64,000 bases of DNA from Humibacillus sp. DSM 29435 (GTDB taxonomy: Bacteria; Actinomycetota; Actinomycetes; Actinomycetales; Dermatophilaceae). Shown here in pieces: positions 43,711 to 52,511 of this stretch. The notes beneath the pieces are model-generated. The model was not told the DNA's origin and made no database searches. It saw nothing but the letters and a program-made list of their open reading frames with translations. The position numbers and the translations under genes are program-made. How positions within the stretch are numbered: the first letter of the stretch is position 1; every line of letters begins with the position of its first letter. The stretch spans positions 150,144 through 214,143 of the forward strand of contig NZ_MAST01000053.1 in NCBI RefSeq assembly GCF_001758225.1, in the 5' to 3' direction.

Positions 43711-45185
43711 GCACGTTCACGGAGCGGATCTCGGCCGCGCTGGACACGACCGACGCTCGGGAGGCCGGCCATCGAGTCCATCAGGTCGTGGCGCAGGAGA
43801 TGCGAAACTTGGATCCGACGGCGACTGCCGAGATTACCGGCTACTTCAACCACTCTTACGTGCCCGATCTCGTGATGCAGTGGGGTAAAGGGCGGCAGGC
43901 GTTCGATCGCCCCATATTCCTGCGGCACTCATTGCGGTCGAGTCGAGCATCCGGCGACCTGGACAACTTCAATCGCAACGACCTGCCGGCGTTCTACCTG
44001 TCGCTCGCGTCCGCCGAGCCCGAAGAGGAGACCCGGCAGGTCCGTGCCCAGGCTAATGAGCACCGCGGGAGCCGGGTACTGGTGACCACGGTGCCGGCAC
44101 TTGACGACCTGACCCCGACAACGCAGCGCCCCGACCCCGTATTAGGGCTCGTAAGGGCCAGCATCGTACGCAATGCGAAGGGCGCCATAGTCGAGTCCGA
44201 CGTCGAGAACCTCGTTCTGCCTCGAGACCGTCAGATCGAGCAACGGGAGTTAGCCGCGTTCTCCGAGACCGTCTCGTCGGTCTTCACTGAGGATGCTGTG
44301 CTCCGCATCAACCGCGTGTTCGGCATCGTTGAGCAGGCGCTCGCGGACGAGCCAAGTGTCGAGGCACTTTTGCTATCAGGGCAGCTCAGCGAGACCGAGA
44401 TCCGTGAGCTCGTGCCGTACCTGCTGAGCTTGCAAGGTGTCACTCGCGATCGTGATTTCTGGACAGCTGTCGCTCGGTTGATCAATCTCACCGACATCGA
44501 GCAGATGTGGAGCCAATTCGCCGACCTCGATCTGACGCCGCTCGCCTCAGCCGCAAGCGGGCTTTGGCGTGCCAAGCGTGTGCTGATGAGTTTGAGGTCG
44601 GACGCGATCGGAGTCGAGGACTTCGATCGCACACCCCGATGGTCCGCGAAGGGAAACCTCCTCGCAGCGGAGATCGGCGACTGGCGGCTCACGTTCGCCA
44701 ACAAGGCCCAGAAGATGAAGATTGCGAATCGCGACCTGACACCCGCTCGCTGGGGCGATTTGTTGCCCAGCCTGGAGGCGTACACGGTGACGGCGGTGGA
44801 CCTTCGTGGCCTCCAGACCAGGAGCCAGTACGGGGCTCAAGAGTCGACGCAGGACATGAAACAGCGTGTTGAGGCGTTCATCCGGACCGCTGACGACTCG
44901 TTCCATCTCCCATCTGTCACGGTAGCGACTGGCGTGGGTGACGAGCGGTCGGAGATCACGGCCAACTTCACAGAGATGATGCTCGACGCAAAGCCCGACT
45001 CCGACTTAGAGACGCTCGCGCGCGCGGCACTGCGCATCTTGGGATACCGCCACCCGACCGCCGAGGCTGACTTGACCGCGCTGCTTGCAGGCACGGGGTT
45101 GCCGCAGGACGAGCACGAAGCAAAAGAAGCGCACGGGGAGAATGTGAGCGACGATCACACTGAGAACGGTGACGACCCCGAGTAG
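43707..45185 (+). CDS. Uncharacterised partner protein of the nuclease-like gene
   Basis: No known family is recognisable in this 492-residue, mainly alpha-helical acidic protein. The N-terminal part has YVPDLVMQWGKG...RPIFLRHSL, which resembles a nuclease-type strand pattern but lacks the Lys. A central region is Leu-rich (LLLSGQLSETEIRELVPYLLSLQ), and the C-terminal ~30 residues are disordered and Glu/Asp-rich. The 4-base overlap with the upstream gene says the two act together. Codon usage is slightly less GC-biased than in flanking operons, consistent with separate acquisition. Confidence 0.6.
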   Translation: MSTFTERISAALDTTDAREAGHRVHQVVAQEMRNLDPTATAEITGYFNHSYVPDLVMQWGKGRQAFDRPIFLRHSLRSSRASGDLDNFNRNDLPAFYLSLASAEPEEETRQVRAQANEHRGSRVLVTTVPALDDLTPTTQRPDPVLGLVRASIVRNAKGAIVESDVENLVLPRDRQIEQRELAAFSETVSSVFTEDAVLRINRVFGIVEQALADEPSVEALLLSGQLSETEIRELVPYLLSLQGVTRDRDFWTAVARLINLTDIEQMWSQFADLDLTPLASAASGLWRAKRVLMSLRSDAIGVEDFDRTPRWSAKGNLLAAEIGDWRLTFANKAQKMKIANRDLTPARWGDLLPSLEAYTVTAVDLRGLQTRSQYGAQESTQDMKQRVEAFIRTADDSFHLPSVTVATGVGDERSEITANFTEMMLDAKPDSDLETLARAALRILGYRHPTAEADLTALLAGTGLPQDEHEAKEAHGENVSDDHTENGDDPE

Positions 45186-45365
45186 ACGTCGCCAGACTTT
45201 CCTGGATTCGAGGCCACACGGGACAGATCCAGCGACCGAGGCGCGTCACATCGCCGCCTATCGGCGCGCGTTTCACCCCATGCCGAGTGCCTAAGAGGCG
45301 GGTCTGCCAACGAGCGACCATGGGTCGACACGACGCGCGCCAACGAGTCGGAGTGGGCGCGCATC

Positions 45366-45476
45366 ATGCTCGTGGCCTCGAGACCGATCGAGATGTTGTC
45401 CGTGAATGTCGGTGGGGCCGAATACGATCAAGCGATGATGGGATTACAAGCGTTCGCCTTGGAAGTTACTCGATGA
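45366..45476 (+). CDS. Possible small ORF overlapping the TIR gene start
   Basis: A 36-residue frame (MLVASRPIEMLSVNVGG...) ends at a TGA that overlaps the TIR start (ATGA). The frame is open further upstream for about 60 codons, and the composition looks protein-like. It could be the tail of a lost gene or a coupling peptide for the TIR protein. No homology is recognised. Confidence 0.3.
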   Translation: MLVASRPIEMLSVNVGGAEYDQAMMGLQAFALEVTR

Positions 45477-46324
45477 GCAGCGCGAGCGACCTTCGTCGCC
45501 TGCGTGAAGCGGCGAACCGGATCCGAACTGACATCGCCCGCTCCTCGACCGTCGTCGCCACCAAGCGGAAAAAGGCAACCGAGGCTCAAGCTGCTGCGGG
45601 CAAGAGCAAGAGCGCGTCCACCATCCGGAGCAAGTTGTCCGAGGCAGAGCGTGCCACGAAGGAAGCCAACACAGCGGAGAGTAAGCGAGCTGAACTAGAG
45701 AAGAAGTTGGCTGAGGCCGAGGTCAAGGTGTCCAAGGCCCAGCAGAAGTACGAGCAGGATCGATCTAACGCTCAAACCAAGGCTCTCACAGACTTGCGCC
45801 GCACCGCTCAGAAGTCCTCCGAGCAGTTCGCGCCACGCCAGCTTGCCAGCTCTTTCGGCGAACGAACTTCCGCTCTCTCTGGCAGCGAGCCGGTTAGGAA
45901 CTCCTCTATCACCGACGTGTTCCTCTCTCACGCAAGCGAGGATAAGGACGAGATCGCCCGTCCGCTCAGGGAGTCCCTCGAAGCACGCGGAGTCACCGTG
46001 TGGTTTGACGAGCTGAAAATCAAGGTTGGCCAAAGCATCAGGCAGGAGATCGAAGCCGGGATCGCTGGCTGCCGTTTTGGTGTCGTCATAGTCTCGCCCA
46101 ACTTCTTCGCGAAGCAGTGGACGCAAGCCGAGTTGGACGCACTCTTTGGAAAGAAGATGGACTCAGGGGAGAATCTTGTTCTCCCCATCTGGCACCACAT
46201 TTCCAAGGACGAGGTTCAGCGTCATTCCCCCCTGCTTGCCGGCCTGCTAGCGCTGAATACCGCTGTCTCTACTATCGACGAGATCGCTGACAGCCTTGTA
46301 GAGGTCGTCCACGCAGAGCGCTAA
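45473..46324 (+). CDS. Coiled-coil TIR-domain protein
   Basis: The 283-residue product has a Lys/Glu/Ala-rich coiled coil at about 5–118 and a C-terminal TIR domain from about 146: DVFLSHASEDKDEIARPLRESL, GVTVWFDELKIKVGQSI, VVIVSPNFFAKQW and WTQAELDAL. Glu220 is at the position of the catalytic Glu of NADase-type TIR domains. Bacterial TIR proteins often act in phage defence by depleting NAD+ or making signals. The coiled coil may drive assembly. It is monocistronic or coupled to the small upstream ORF; GGAAG precedes the ATG. Confidence 0.85.
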   Translation: MSSASDLRRLREAANRIRTDIARSSTVVATKRKKATEAQAAAGKSKSASTIRSKLSEAERATKEANTAESKRAELEKKLAEAEVKVSKAQQKYEQDRSNAQTKALTDLRRTAQKSSEQFAPRQLASSFGERTSALSGSEPVRNSSITDVFLSHASEDKDEIARPLRESLEARGVTVWFDELKIKVGQSIRQEIEAGIAGCRFGVVIVSPNFFAKQWTQAELDALFGKKMDSGENLVLPIWHHISKDEVQRHSPLLAGLLALNTAVSTIDEIADSLVEVVHAER

Positions 46325-46517
46325 ATATCGATAGTCGTATCGGTGTTCATCTGATTCGCACCCTACCGGAAGTCTCCGAGGGGCCGCGGATAGTGCGTCA
46401 CTTCGCCGCGAATGGGGCGTCCAGGTCTGTGTCACCCCGCCGCGAACAGGCGTCGTCCTGCATCTCACAAGAGGGCGCCCAGACCCACGAGGCGAGGCCA
46501 TCGGCAATGGTCGGGGG

Positions 46518-47158
46518 TCAGCGCCGGTAGGTCACGTGGATGGTGCCGCTCTCGGCCGTCTCGCTCGTGACGGTGAAGTCGCTGTCGACCATCCTCAGGC
46601 CGTCCCACAGCCAAGCGCCGCGCCCCAGCACGATCGGCGTGATGCTGACGTGGAGGTGGTCCACGAGGCCGGCACGCAGGAAGTCACGTACGACCCCCGT
46701 TCCGCCGCCGATGCGCACGTCCTGACCGCCCGCAGCCCCCCGGGCACGCTCGAGTGCCACGGCTGGAGTCACCGAGAGGAACTCGAACGAGGTGCCGTTG
46801 GCCATCGTCACCGTTGGACGAGGGGCGTGGGTCAGCACGAACACGGGCGCCCGGAACGGCGGTTCCTCGCCCCACTAACCCGTCCAGCTAGCGTCATCGG
46901 GGAAGGAATGCAGGCCAAACATCTCTGCCCCCATGATCTCGGCACCGACCCCCTCGAAGTGGGCCGCGGCGTACGCGTCGTCTAGGCCCGTGGTCCCCGC
47001 ACCGCTGGTTCGCCCAGCACCCGCTCGCGAAAGGTGCGGGTCGCGGCGTAGGCCGCAGTCAGACGCTCCCAGTCGGCGCCCTTCGGCTTCTCGGGTGTCG
47101 GATCCGTGGGCGTGGAGACGCCGTCGAGGGAGATGTTGAGGTCAGCGCGGGTCGCCAT
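46518..47158 (-). pseudogene. RibD C-terminal/DHFR-like reductase, frameshifted and with internal stop
   Basis: Read from the ATG at 47158, the product begins MATRADLNISLDGVSTPTD and ends at a stop after ~58 codons. A +1 frame continues with AYAAAHFEGVGAEIMGAEMF, is cut by a TAG near 46874, and then resumes as an intact 3' part (EEPPFRAPVFVLTHAPR ... IGGGTGVVRDFL). Together they give a full-length RibD-C family NADPH reductase, so the gene is broken by a frameshift and a nonsense mutation. It is divergent from a decayed HxlR-like gene, a familiar pairing. Confidence 0.82.
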
Positions 47159-47173
47159 GGGAACTCCTCGAGG

Positions 47174-47460
47174 ATGGTGATTGCCCTACGCAAGTACTAC
47201 GAGGAGGTGTCGTCAACCGCGAAGGATCACCCCGTGCGGCCCCGCTTCAGATGTGCCATCCAGACCGCCGTCCAGGCCCGCGGCGACTACTGGTCGATGC
47301 TCGTGCTGGGCAACACATCGTCAGGGGCACCGCCGCCACTTCCGTGAGCTGCTCACCGTGTTTCGATAAGGATCGCCTCGAACCTCCTTGACCACAGGTG
47401 GAAGCGACTCGTCGCCAAAGGCATCCTCGTCCGCGACGATGACCCCGCGTACGACACGAG
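47174..47460 (+). pseudogene. HxlR-family regulator, multiply frameshifted
   Basis: Pieces of an HxlR winged-helix regulator appear in all three forward frames: an opening piece around 47174–47330 (RCAIQTAVQARGDYWSMLVLG), then RRHFRELLTVF, then IASNLLDHRWKRLVAKGILV and RDDDPAY. The order matches an HxlR protein, so at least two frameshifts have destroyed it. It starts 15 bases from the divergent RibD-C pseudogene, which it probably once controlled. Confidence 0.7.
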
Positions 47461-47822
47461 TTGTCCCGCCCCGAGTCGGGACGACGACACCCGGTCACAA
47501 CCGCAGATCGGAACGGCGATCCCTGCGCCACGTAGTGCGAGGCACGGTCACTTCTTTCGCACAATCGGTAGCTCTCTGCCGCCGCCGGGTTCGGTCACAA
47601 TTGATCGTCAGCTGGTGGGTGTAGCGATGGTCGGGATGGACATCCCGAAAACTTTGACATGTTGGGGTACGAACCCGTTTACCCAGGTCAGCGGGTTGTA
47701 CCCCCCACCATCGTTTCCCGCCCCCCGACGTCCCCCCGCTGTGAATAGCCGCGTTGGGGACGAAGCCGGGGAGAACCAGGCGAGACCTTCATGCCGTGTC
47801 CACACGGCGGAAGGAACTCGAG
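47461..47822. other. Gap before the T4SS operon
   Basis: About 360 bases without a gene I can support. The far end contains the AAGGA ribosome site of the next gene. It probably contains the T4SS operon promoter, but no clear -10/-35 pair was seen. Confidence 0.45.
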
Positions 47823-48617
47823 ATGAGTGTCGCAACCCACCTGGGTCTCAACGATCCGGAGAACGACGTACTGGCCCTGGCGCGGGCCCGGTGGCCTCTT
47901 TGGCAGCGCGACCACCCAGCGCTGCGCGAGGTGCAGGATCTGCTCGGGCTACCCGGTTGGCTGCGCGCGGCCGAGCCTCACCGCGCCGACGCGGTCCTGC
48001 TCGCCCTGGCCGAGCTGTCCTCTCCTGAGGGCCGCGACGACGTCGCCGCCACCGGGGCACTGGCCTGGCTTCTGCTGCCGGGAGCCAGCCTGCTGGCCGC
48101 CCGCCTGGCCACGCTGACCCCGAGGATCGACCAGCTGCTCGCGGCCCAGCTGTGGGTCGAGGCCCGCACCTTCCCCTGGCAGCGAGGCCACCGGGTGGCG
48201 GCGAACATCCTGATGAACACCCGCAAGAGCGTGATGCGAGATCTCGGGGTAGGGGTCTGCGCCGACCGAACCTGGAGCAGAAGTGTCCCGGTCGACCCCA
48301 GCGAACGACTGTGGCAGGAGATCGCGACCGAGGACGTGGCACCCACCGGCGACGAGCTGGCCGAGCTACTCACCGCGGCCTGCGCCCTGCAGGTCATCGA
48401 CGACGCCGACCGGGACCTGCTGCTGCAGGTGGCAGTAGTAGCGGACCGCCACGCCCCGGCCCGCTCGGGCCGTGGCCACGCGGGGCTGTTGTCCAACGCT
48501 GTCTCCCACGAGGTCGGGCAGCGGGTCGGGGTCTCGGCCATCACGATCCGTCGGCGAACCCGCCGCTCGATCGAGTCACTTCGCGAAGCCTGCGCCGCCG
48601 CGAAGATCTCCGCCTGA
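47823..48617 (+). CDS. Sigma-like / HTH protein at head of T4SS operon
   Basis: The 264-residue product is mostly helical; it ends with a helix-turn-helix region (VGQRVGVSAITIRRRTRRSIESLREA) like region 4 of sigma factors. The N-terminal part (EVQDLLGLPGWLRAAEPHRADAVLLALAELS, then WVEARTFPWQRGHRVAANILMNTRKSVM) has a region-2-like feel but no clear match. The ATG at 47823 follows AAGGAACTCGAG; the longer frame upstream is not supported. As the first gene of the transfer operon, it may control it. Confidence 0.68.
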   Translation: MSVATHLGLNDPENDVLALARARWPLWQRDHPALREVQDLLGLPGWLRAAEPHRADAVLLALAELSSPEGRDDVAATGALAWLLLPGASLLAARLATLTPRIDQLLAAQLWVEARTFPWQRGHRVAANILMNTRKSVMRDLGVGVCADRTWSRSVPVDPSERLWQEIATEDVAPTGDELAELLTAACALQVIDDADRDLLLQVAVVADRHAPARSGRGHAGLLSNAVSHEVGQRVGVSAITIRRRTRRSIESLREACAAAKISA

Positions 48618-48865
48618 TGGTGACCGTCAGGGCCACCCGGGTGGCTTTCGGGCTCGAGGTGATGACAGTGACCGATCGGGAACAGCTCGATGCATTGGTG
48701 CGAACAGCCGGGGCCGAAGAGGCCACGCTGGCCGAACTCGATGCCTGCTTGAACCGGCTGCGCCAGGTCAAGCAGGCCAAGCTCGCCCTGTCCCAGCTCG
48801 ACACCGACACCCTCCGGGCCGTGCTGAGCGCCCGGCGCGAGTCGTTGGGCGGGCAGCATCGGTGA
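48617..48865 (+). CDS. Small helical protein in T4SS operon
   Basis: The 82-residue product is helical and charged (LDACLNRLRQVKQAKLALSQL). It starts at ATG overlapping the previous stop by one base; an in-frame ATG at 48662 is a second option. No family is recognised. Its stop overlaps the next start, so it belongs to the operon. Confidence 0.6.
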   Translation: MVTVRATRVAFGLEVMTVTDREQLDALVRTAGAEEATLAELDACLNRLRQVKQAKLALSQLDTDTLRAVLSARRESLGGQHR

Positions 48866-49725
48866 ACACCCAGCTCACCCCCCGGCCCGTGGTCGCCGTC
48901 GACGAGCTCAAGCGCGCGTGGCACGCCATCCAGAACGGCCAGTTTCGCACCGACGCGCCGAAAGAGGCCTCAACTTTCGCGGCGAAACCCGACTCCCATC
49001 GTTCGCGAATCGAAGGCGCAATCTCATGGGAACCGCACGAGCGGGTCCTTCCCGTCATCGGGTGCCTCGGCGGTGCGGGAGCGACCACGACTGCCCTGGC
49101 CATCGCGGCCACCACGTCGGGGGCCTCACGGCTGGTCGAATGCGCCACCGCCACCGCGTCGGGGCTTCCGGCCGCCACCGACGCCGAGCTGGGCATCACC
49201 AGCGACGGGTGGGTCCAAGGCAGCCGGGACCGCGTGCTGATCGAGCGAGGCGCCGCCGCGATGGACGGCGTCGCCAAGGTTCCACCTCCAGCCTCACCGT
49301 CTCGCCCAGTCGAGCTGACAGTGTTGGACATCGGCTGGGAGATCGGTCACGTCCTGGCCACCAACTCATGGGTCAGAGACCACGTCCTGCTCGCCCCGTG
49401 GCTGGTCGTGGTCACCACGGCCACCATCCCCGGGATGCGGCGACTCGAAGGGGTCCTGTCGATCCTGGACGGCGCACAGACCGTCGCCGCCGTCCGTGGC
49501 CCCTCCCGCAAGAAATGGCACCGCGAAGTGAGCCCCACCATGGGCGCACTGACCCGCTCCCTGGACCGGGCCGGGCGCCTCGTTGAGCTACCCGAGGACC
49601 CGAACCTAGCCGTTCGAGGCCTGAACCCCCACCACCTCCTGCACCCGCGGCTGCTCGCTACCGGAGCTCAGCTGCTCCGGCTCACCGAGTCAACAACCGT
49701 CACGAAGGGACAACGACCCCGATGA
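48862..49725 (+). CDS. DUF6668-type MinD-like protein
   Basis: The 287-residue product has a disordered N-terminus and then a MinD-like core: LPVIGCLGGAGATTTALAIA resembles a P-loop but lacks the essential Lys; VLDIGWEIG and LVVVTTATIPGMRRLEGVLS follow. I recall proteins of this kind (DUF6668) in actinobacterial transfer clusters. It starts with GTG overlapping the previous stop and overlaps the pilin-like gene by 4 bases. The role may be to position the transfer machine, in parallel to the CpaE-like protein of the Tad operon. Confidence 0.72.
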   Translation: MNTQLTPRPVVAVDELKRAWHAIQNGQFRTDAPKEASTFAAKPDSHRSRIEGAISWEPHERVLPVIGCLGGAGATTTALAIAATTSGASRLVECATATASGLPAATDAELGITSDGWVQGSRDRVLIERGAAAMDGVAKVPPPASPSRPVELTVLDIGWEIGHVLATNSWVRDHVLLAPWLVVVTTATIPGMRRLEGVLSILDGAQTVAAVRGPSRKKWHREVSPTMGALTRSLDRAGRLVELPEDPNLAVRGLNPHHLLHPRLLATGAQLLRLTESTTVTKGQRPR

Positions 49726-50045
49726 ACCGCACCACGACCGCCAGCTACCTGACCGCACTGCCAGCGGTGTGCCCCGTCGCCCCCCCAGGAGCCCAGCAGT
49801 ACACAGACCAGATCATGGGCTACGTGCTGTGGGGGGTTGTCATTCTGTTCGGCCTCGGCATCATCGTCTCGATCGGCGCCATTGTGGCCGGCCGCATCTT
49901 CGGAATGCCGCACGCCAGCAAGGCCGGCATCGTCGGTATCGTCGTCGTCTTCGTGGCCATCATCTGCTACCTCGTGCTGCCCGGCATCGTGACAAGCATG
50001 ACCGGCTCCGGCTGCACACTCCCTACCCCAGCACCTGCCGTCTGA
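49722..50045 (+). CDS. Small two-helix membrane protein (pilin-like)
   Basis: The 107-residue product has an N-terminal tail with PAVCPVAPPGAQQYTDQIMG and two hydrophobic helices (VLWGVVILFGLGIIVSIGAIVAG; GIVGIVVVFVAIICYLVLPGIV) separated by a short loop, then a short tail with a Cys. Two helices with a small loop is the topology of VirB2-type T4SS pilins. The position in the operon agrees, but no sequence match is claimed. Confidence 0.65.
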   Translation: MNRTTTASYLTALPAVCPVAPPGAQQYTDQIMGYVLWGVVILFGLGIIVSIGAIVAGRIFGMPHASKAGIVGIVVVFVAIICYLVLPGIVTSMTGSGCTLPTPAPAV

Positions 50046-50935
50046 TGGGACGCACCGCGAGCACCAACACCGACACTGACTCCAGCGGCTGGGGCCGGGT
50101 GCGCCTGATAACCATCCTGACCGCAGGGCTCCTCGCGGCCCTAGCGTTCGCGGTCGGTCTCGGGTTCGCGGCCCACTACGCGCTGCGGTCAACCGGCCAG
50201 GCCGAACCCGCCAACGGTCCTATCGGTCAGAACGCGGGGAGCCTAGCCCCGCTCGTGACGGTCGACCCCGCGGACAAGGTCGCAGCCGCCCTAGGCCAGG
50301 CACACCGGGACCAGCTCGCGGCGGCGCCCATGCTGGCGGCTACCCCGGAAGATTCGCGCCAGGGCACGCCCGCGGCGACCCCCGGCCCGTTCGTGCAGGT
50401 TCCCCCGGCGACCCGCACCGGCCCCGCTCAGGTCCCGACCGGTTTCACCCACACCCCTGCCGGGGCGGTCGGCCAGCTCGCGGCGATCGAGGCCACCGTC
50501 CTTCAAGGCATGTCAATCCCACAGACCAACCAGGTCCACCAGCAGTGGACTTTGCCCGGCGCCACAAACATCGAGCACTGGCCACTGACCGGCAACGTGC
50601 AAGCGTTCCTCGCGACCGCCCGGCAGGGCCAGACCAAAGACCCCACCGTGAGCGTGACCACCGTTCCGGTGGCCGGCCAGGTCAAAGGCACCGACGGTCC
50701 CGACTGGGTCCTGGCCTGCGTCCTGCTCGATGTGCGCGCGGTTATCAAGACTGACTCGCGCATGGCTTACGGGTACTGCGAACGGATGCAGTGGGCCAGC
50801 GGCGCCGATGGCGGCCGGTGGATGATCGCCCCCGGGTCCAGCCCCGCTACGGCGCCCTCGACCTGGCCCGGGACTGACCTGGCGATCGCCGCCGGGTGGC
50901 GAACCTGGACCGGGCCAGGAGAAGGCACCGACTGA
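50045..50935 (+). CDS. Single-span membrane protein of the transfer operon
   Basis: The 296-residue product has a short cytoplasmic N-terminus, one transmembrane helix at about 20–42, and a large extracytoplasmic region: a Pro/Thr/Ala-rich stretch and then a compact domain (IEHWPLTGNVQAFLATARQGQ ... WVLACVLLDVRAVIKTDSRMAYGYCERMQW). The topology resembles VirB8-like or TraN-like scaffolding proteins, but no family is recognised. Its start and stop overlap neighbours by one base each. Confidence 0.65.
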   Translation: MGRTASTNTDTDSSGWGRVRLITILTAGLLAALAFAVGLGFAAHYALRSTGQAEPANGPIGQNAGSLAPLVTVDPADKVAAALGQAHRDQLAAAPMLAATPEDSRQGTPAATPGPFVQVPPATRTGPAQVPTGFTHTPAGAVGQLAAIEATVLQGMSIPQTNQVHQQWTLPGATNIEHWPLTGNVQAFLATARQGQTKDPTVSVTTVPVAGQVKGTDGPDWVLACVLLDVRAVIKTDSRMAYGYCERMQWASGADGGRWMIAPGSSPATAPSTWPGTDLAIAAGWRTWTGPGEGTD

Positions 50936-52497
50936 TGGGCAACCCTTTCGACTACCTCGCGTCCGCGGCCGGGAAAGTCGTCGCCGATGCCTGGACCGCC
51001 GCGATGCTTGGGTTCTGGAACGCAGGCCTGTGGCTGCTCAAGCTCGTCCTGACGATCGTGGACGCGTACACCACCCCAGACCTGAGCGAGACCGGACCCG
51101 CCCGGGCGCTATACCAGGTCACCTTCTGGGTGGCGATCTCTCTGATGGTGATCCTCACCCTGGCCCAGGTCGGCATCGCCGCGTTCCGCCGCGACGGCCG
51201 GTCCGTGGCCCAGATCCTCGTCGGGACCGCACAGTTCCTGATGGTGTGGGTCGCCTGGGTCGGCTACGGCGTAGCCGTCATCGCCGCCTGCGGTGGCCTG
51301 ACCAAATCGTTGATGGAATCCCTGCTGCATATCGACAACTGGGCGCAGTTCAGCGCCTTCGGCCCCCGCGTCTCCACCCAAGACATCGTCGACGGCACCG
51401 TGGCCACGGTCCTGGGCGTCATGGGCATCTTCATGGTCTTCGCCGCAGTCGGGCACCTCCTGGTGATGCTCACCCGCGCCGGCGCCATGATGGTGCTCTC
51501 GGCCACCACCCCCATCTCAGCGGCCGGCCTAGCCTCCAACGTCGGCAAGAGCTGGTTCTGGAAGAGCTTCCGCTGGTTCCACGCCGCCGCCCTCACCCCG
51601 GTGCTGATGATCCTCGTCCTCGGAATCGGGGTGCAGCTGACCTCGGGCGTGGCCACCGGCCTGACCAACAGTGTCGAGAAGTCCATCGGAACTGCCGTCC
51701 CCGGCGTCATTCTCATCTGCATCGGCTGCTTCAGCCCACTCGCGCTGTTCAAGCTGCTGGCCTTCACCGACCCGGGCACGACCTCCGGGGCGGCCATGCG
51801 CGCTGGGATGCAGTCCCAGGGCGGCCTCAGTGGCCTGCTGCGCGGCAAGGGAGGCGCCGGTGACAGCACCTCCTCCGCAGCCTCCACCACCGACGAGCAC
51901 GGCCGCTCCCAGGGCGAGACCGCCGGGGAGGACACCACCAGCACCCGCTTCGGGCAAGGCGCCCAGGGCGGCAACCCCAGTGCTGCTGGCGGGAGCGGAA
52001 GTGGCGGCGGCGGCGCCGCTAAGGGGGCAGGTGGTGGGTTCGCGGCGGGGGCCGCCGGAGCGTTCGTGGCCGGCCTGGGCGTCATGCAGTCCCTCGGCAC
52101 CCGAGGCGCCGTGATCGGCGCGGACCTGACCAACCAGATGGGAGTAGGGCACAACAACTACGTCCCGGACTTCTCCTCGAACAAGCGCGACAAGAACAGC
52201 AAGAACCCGAGCCGTGAGGACGACAACCCGGCGATCAACGGGGCCGACAACTCCGACTCATCCGGGAGCGGCGGTAACTCCGGTGGGGGTGCTAGCCCCG
52301 CGATCGGCACGGGCGGGGCGGGAAGCGCCGGCGCCTCACACAGCCCGAAAACCACGCCCATCCCGACGGGCGGCGGTGACCCCAGCTCGGCCGGGGGAGG
52401 CGGCGGGCCCAACGGCGGCCCTGGTGGAGCCGGCGGCGCAGGAGCCGCCGGCGGTGGCGCGGCGGGAGCCGGCGCCGCGTCGGCCGTCCCGGTCTAG
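50935..52497 (+). CDS. TrbL/VirB6-like polytopic membrane protein
   Basis: The 520-residue product has about six to seven hydrophobic helices in residues 20–285 and a long Gly/Ser/Ala/Asp-rich cytoplasmic tail. The pattern, with TRAGAMMVLSATTPISAAGLASNVGKSWFWKSFRWFHAAALTPVLMILVLGIG, is that of TrbL/VirB6-type channel proteins of actinobacterial T4SS. It overlaps the previous gene by one base. The SCO6880-type gene follows after 14 bases with its own ribosome site. Confidence 0.8.
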   Translation: MGNPFDYLASAAGKVVADAWTAAMLGFWNAGLWLLKLVLTIVDAYTTPDLSETGPARALYQVTFWVAISLMVILTLAQVGIAAFRRDGRSVAQILVGTAQFLMVWVAWVGYGVAVIAACGGLTKSLMESLLHIDNWAQFSAFGPRVSTQDIVDGTVATVLGVMGIFMVFAAVGHLLVMLTRAGAMMVLSATTPISAAGLASNVGKSWFWKSFRWFHAAALTPVLMILVLGIGVQLTSGVATGLTNSVEKSIGTAVPGVILICIGCFSPLALFKLLAFTDPGTTSGAAMRAGMQSQGGLSGLLRGKGGAGDSTSSAASTTDEHGRSQGETAGEDTTSTRFGQGAQGGNPSAAGGSGSGGGGAAKGAGGGFAAGAAGAFVAGLGVMQSLGTRGAVIGADLTNQMGVGHNNYVPDFSSNKRDKNSKNPSREDDNPAINGADNSDSSGSGGNSGGGASPAIGTGGAGSAGASHSPKTTPIPTGGGDPSSAGGGGGPNGGPGGAGGAGAAGGGAAGAGAASAVPV

Positions 52498-52511
52498 GAA
52501 AGGAGCTCGAC

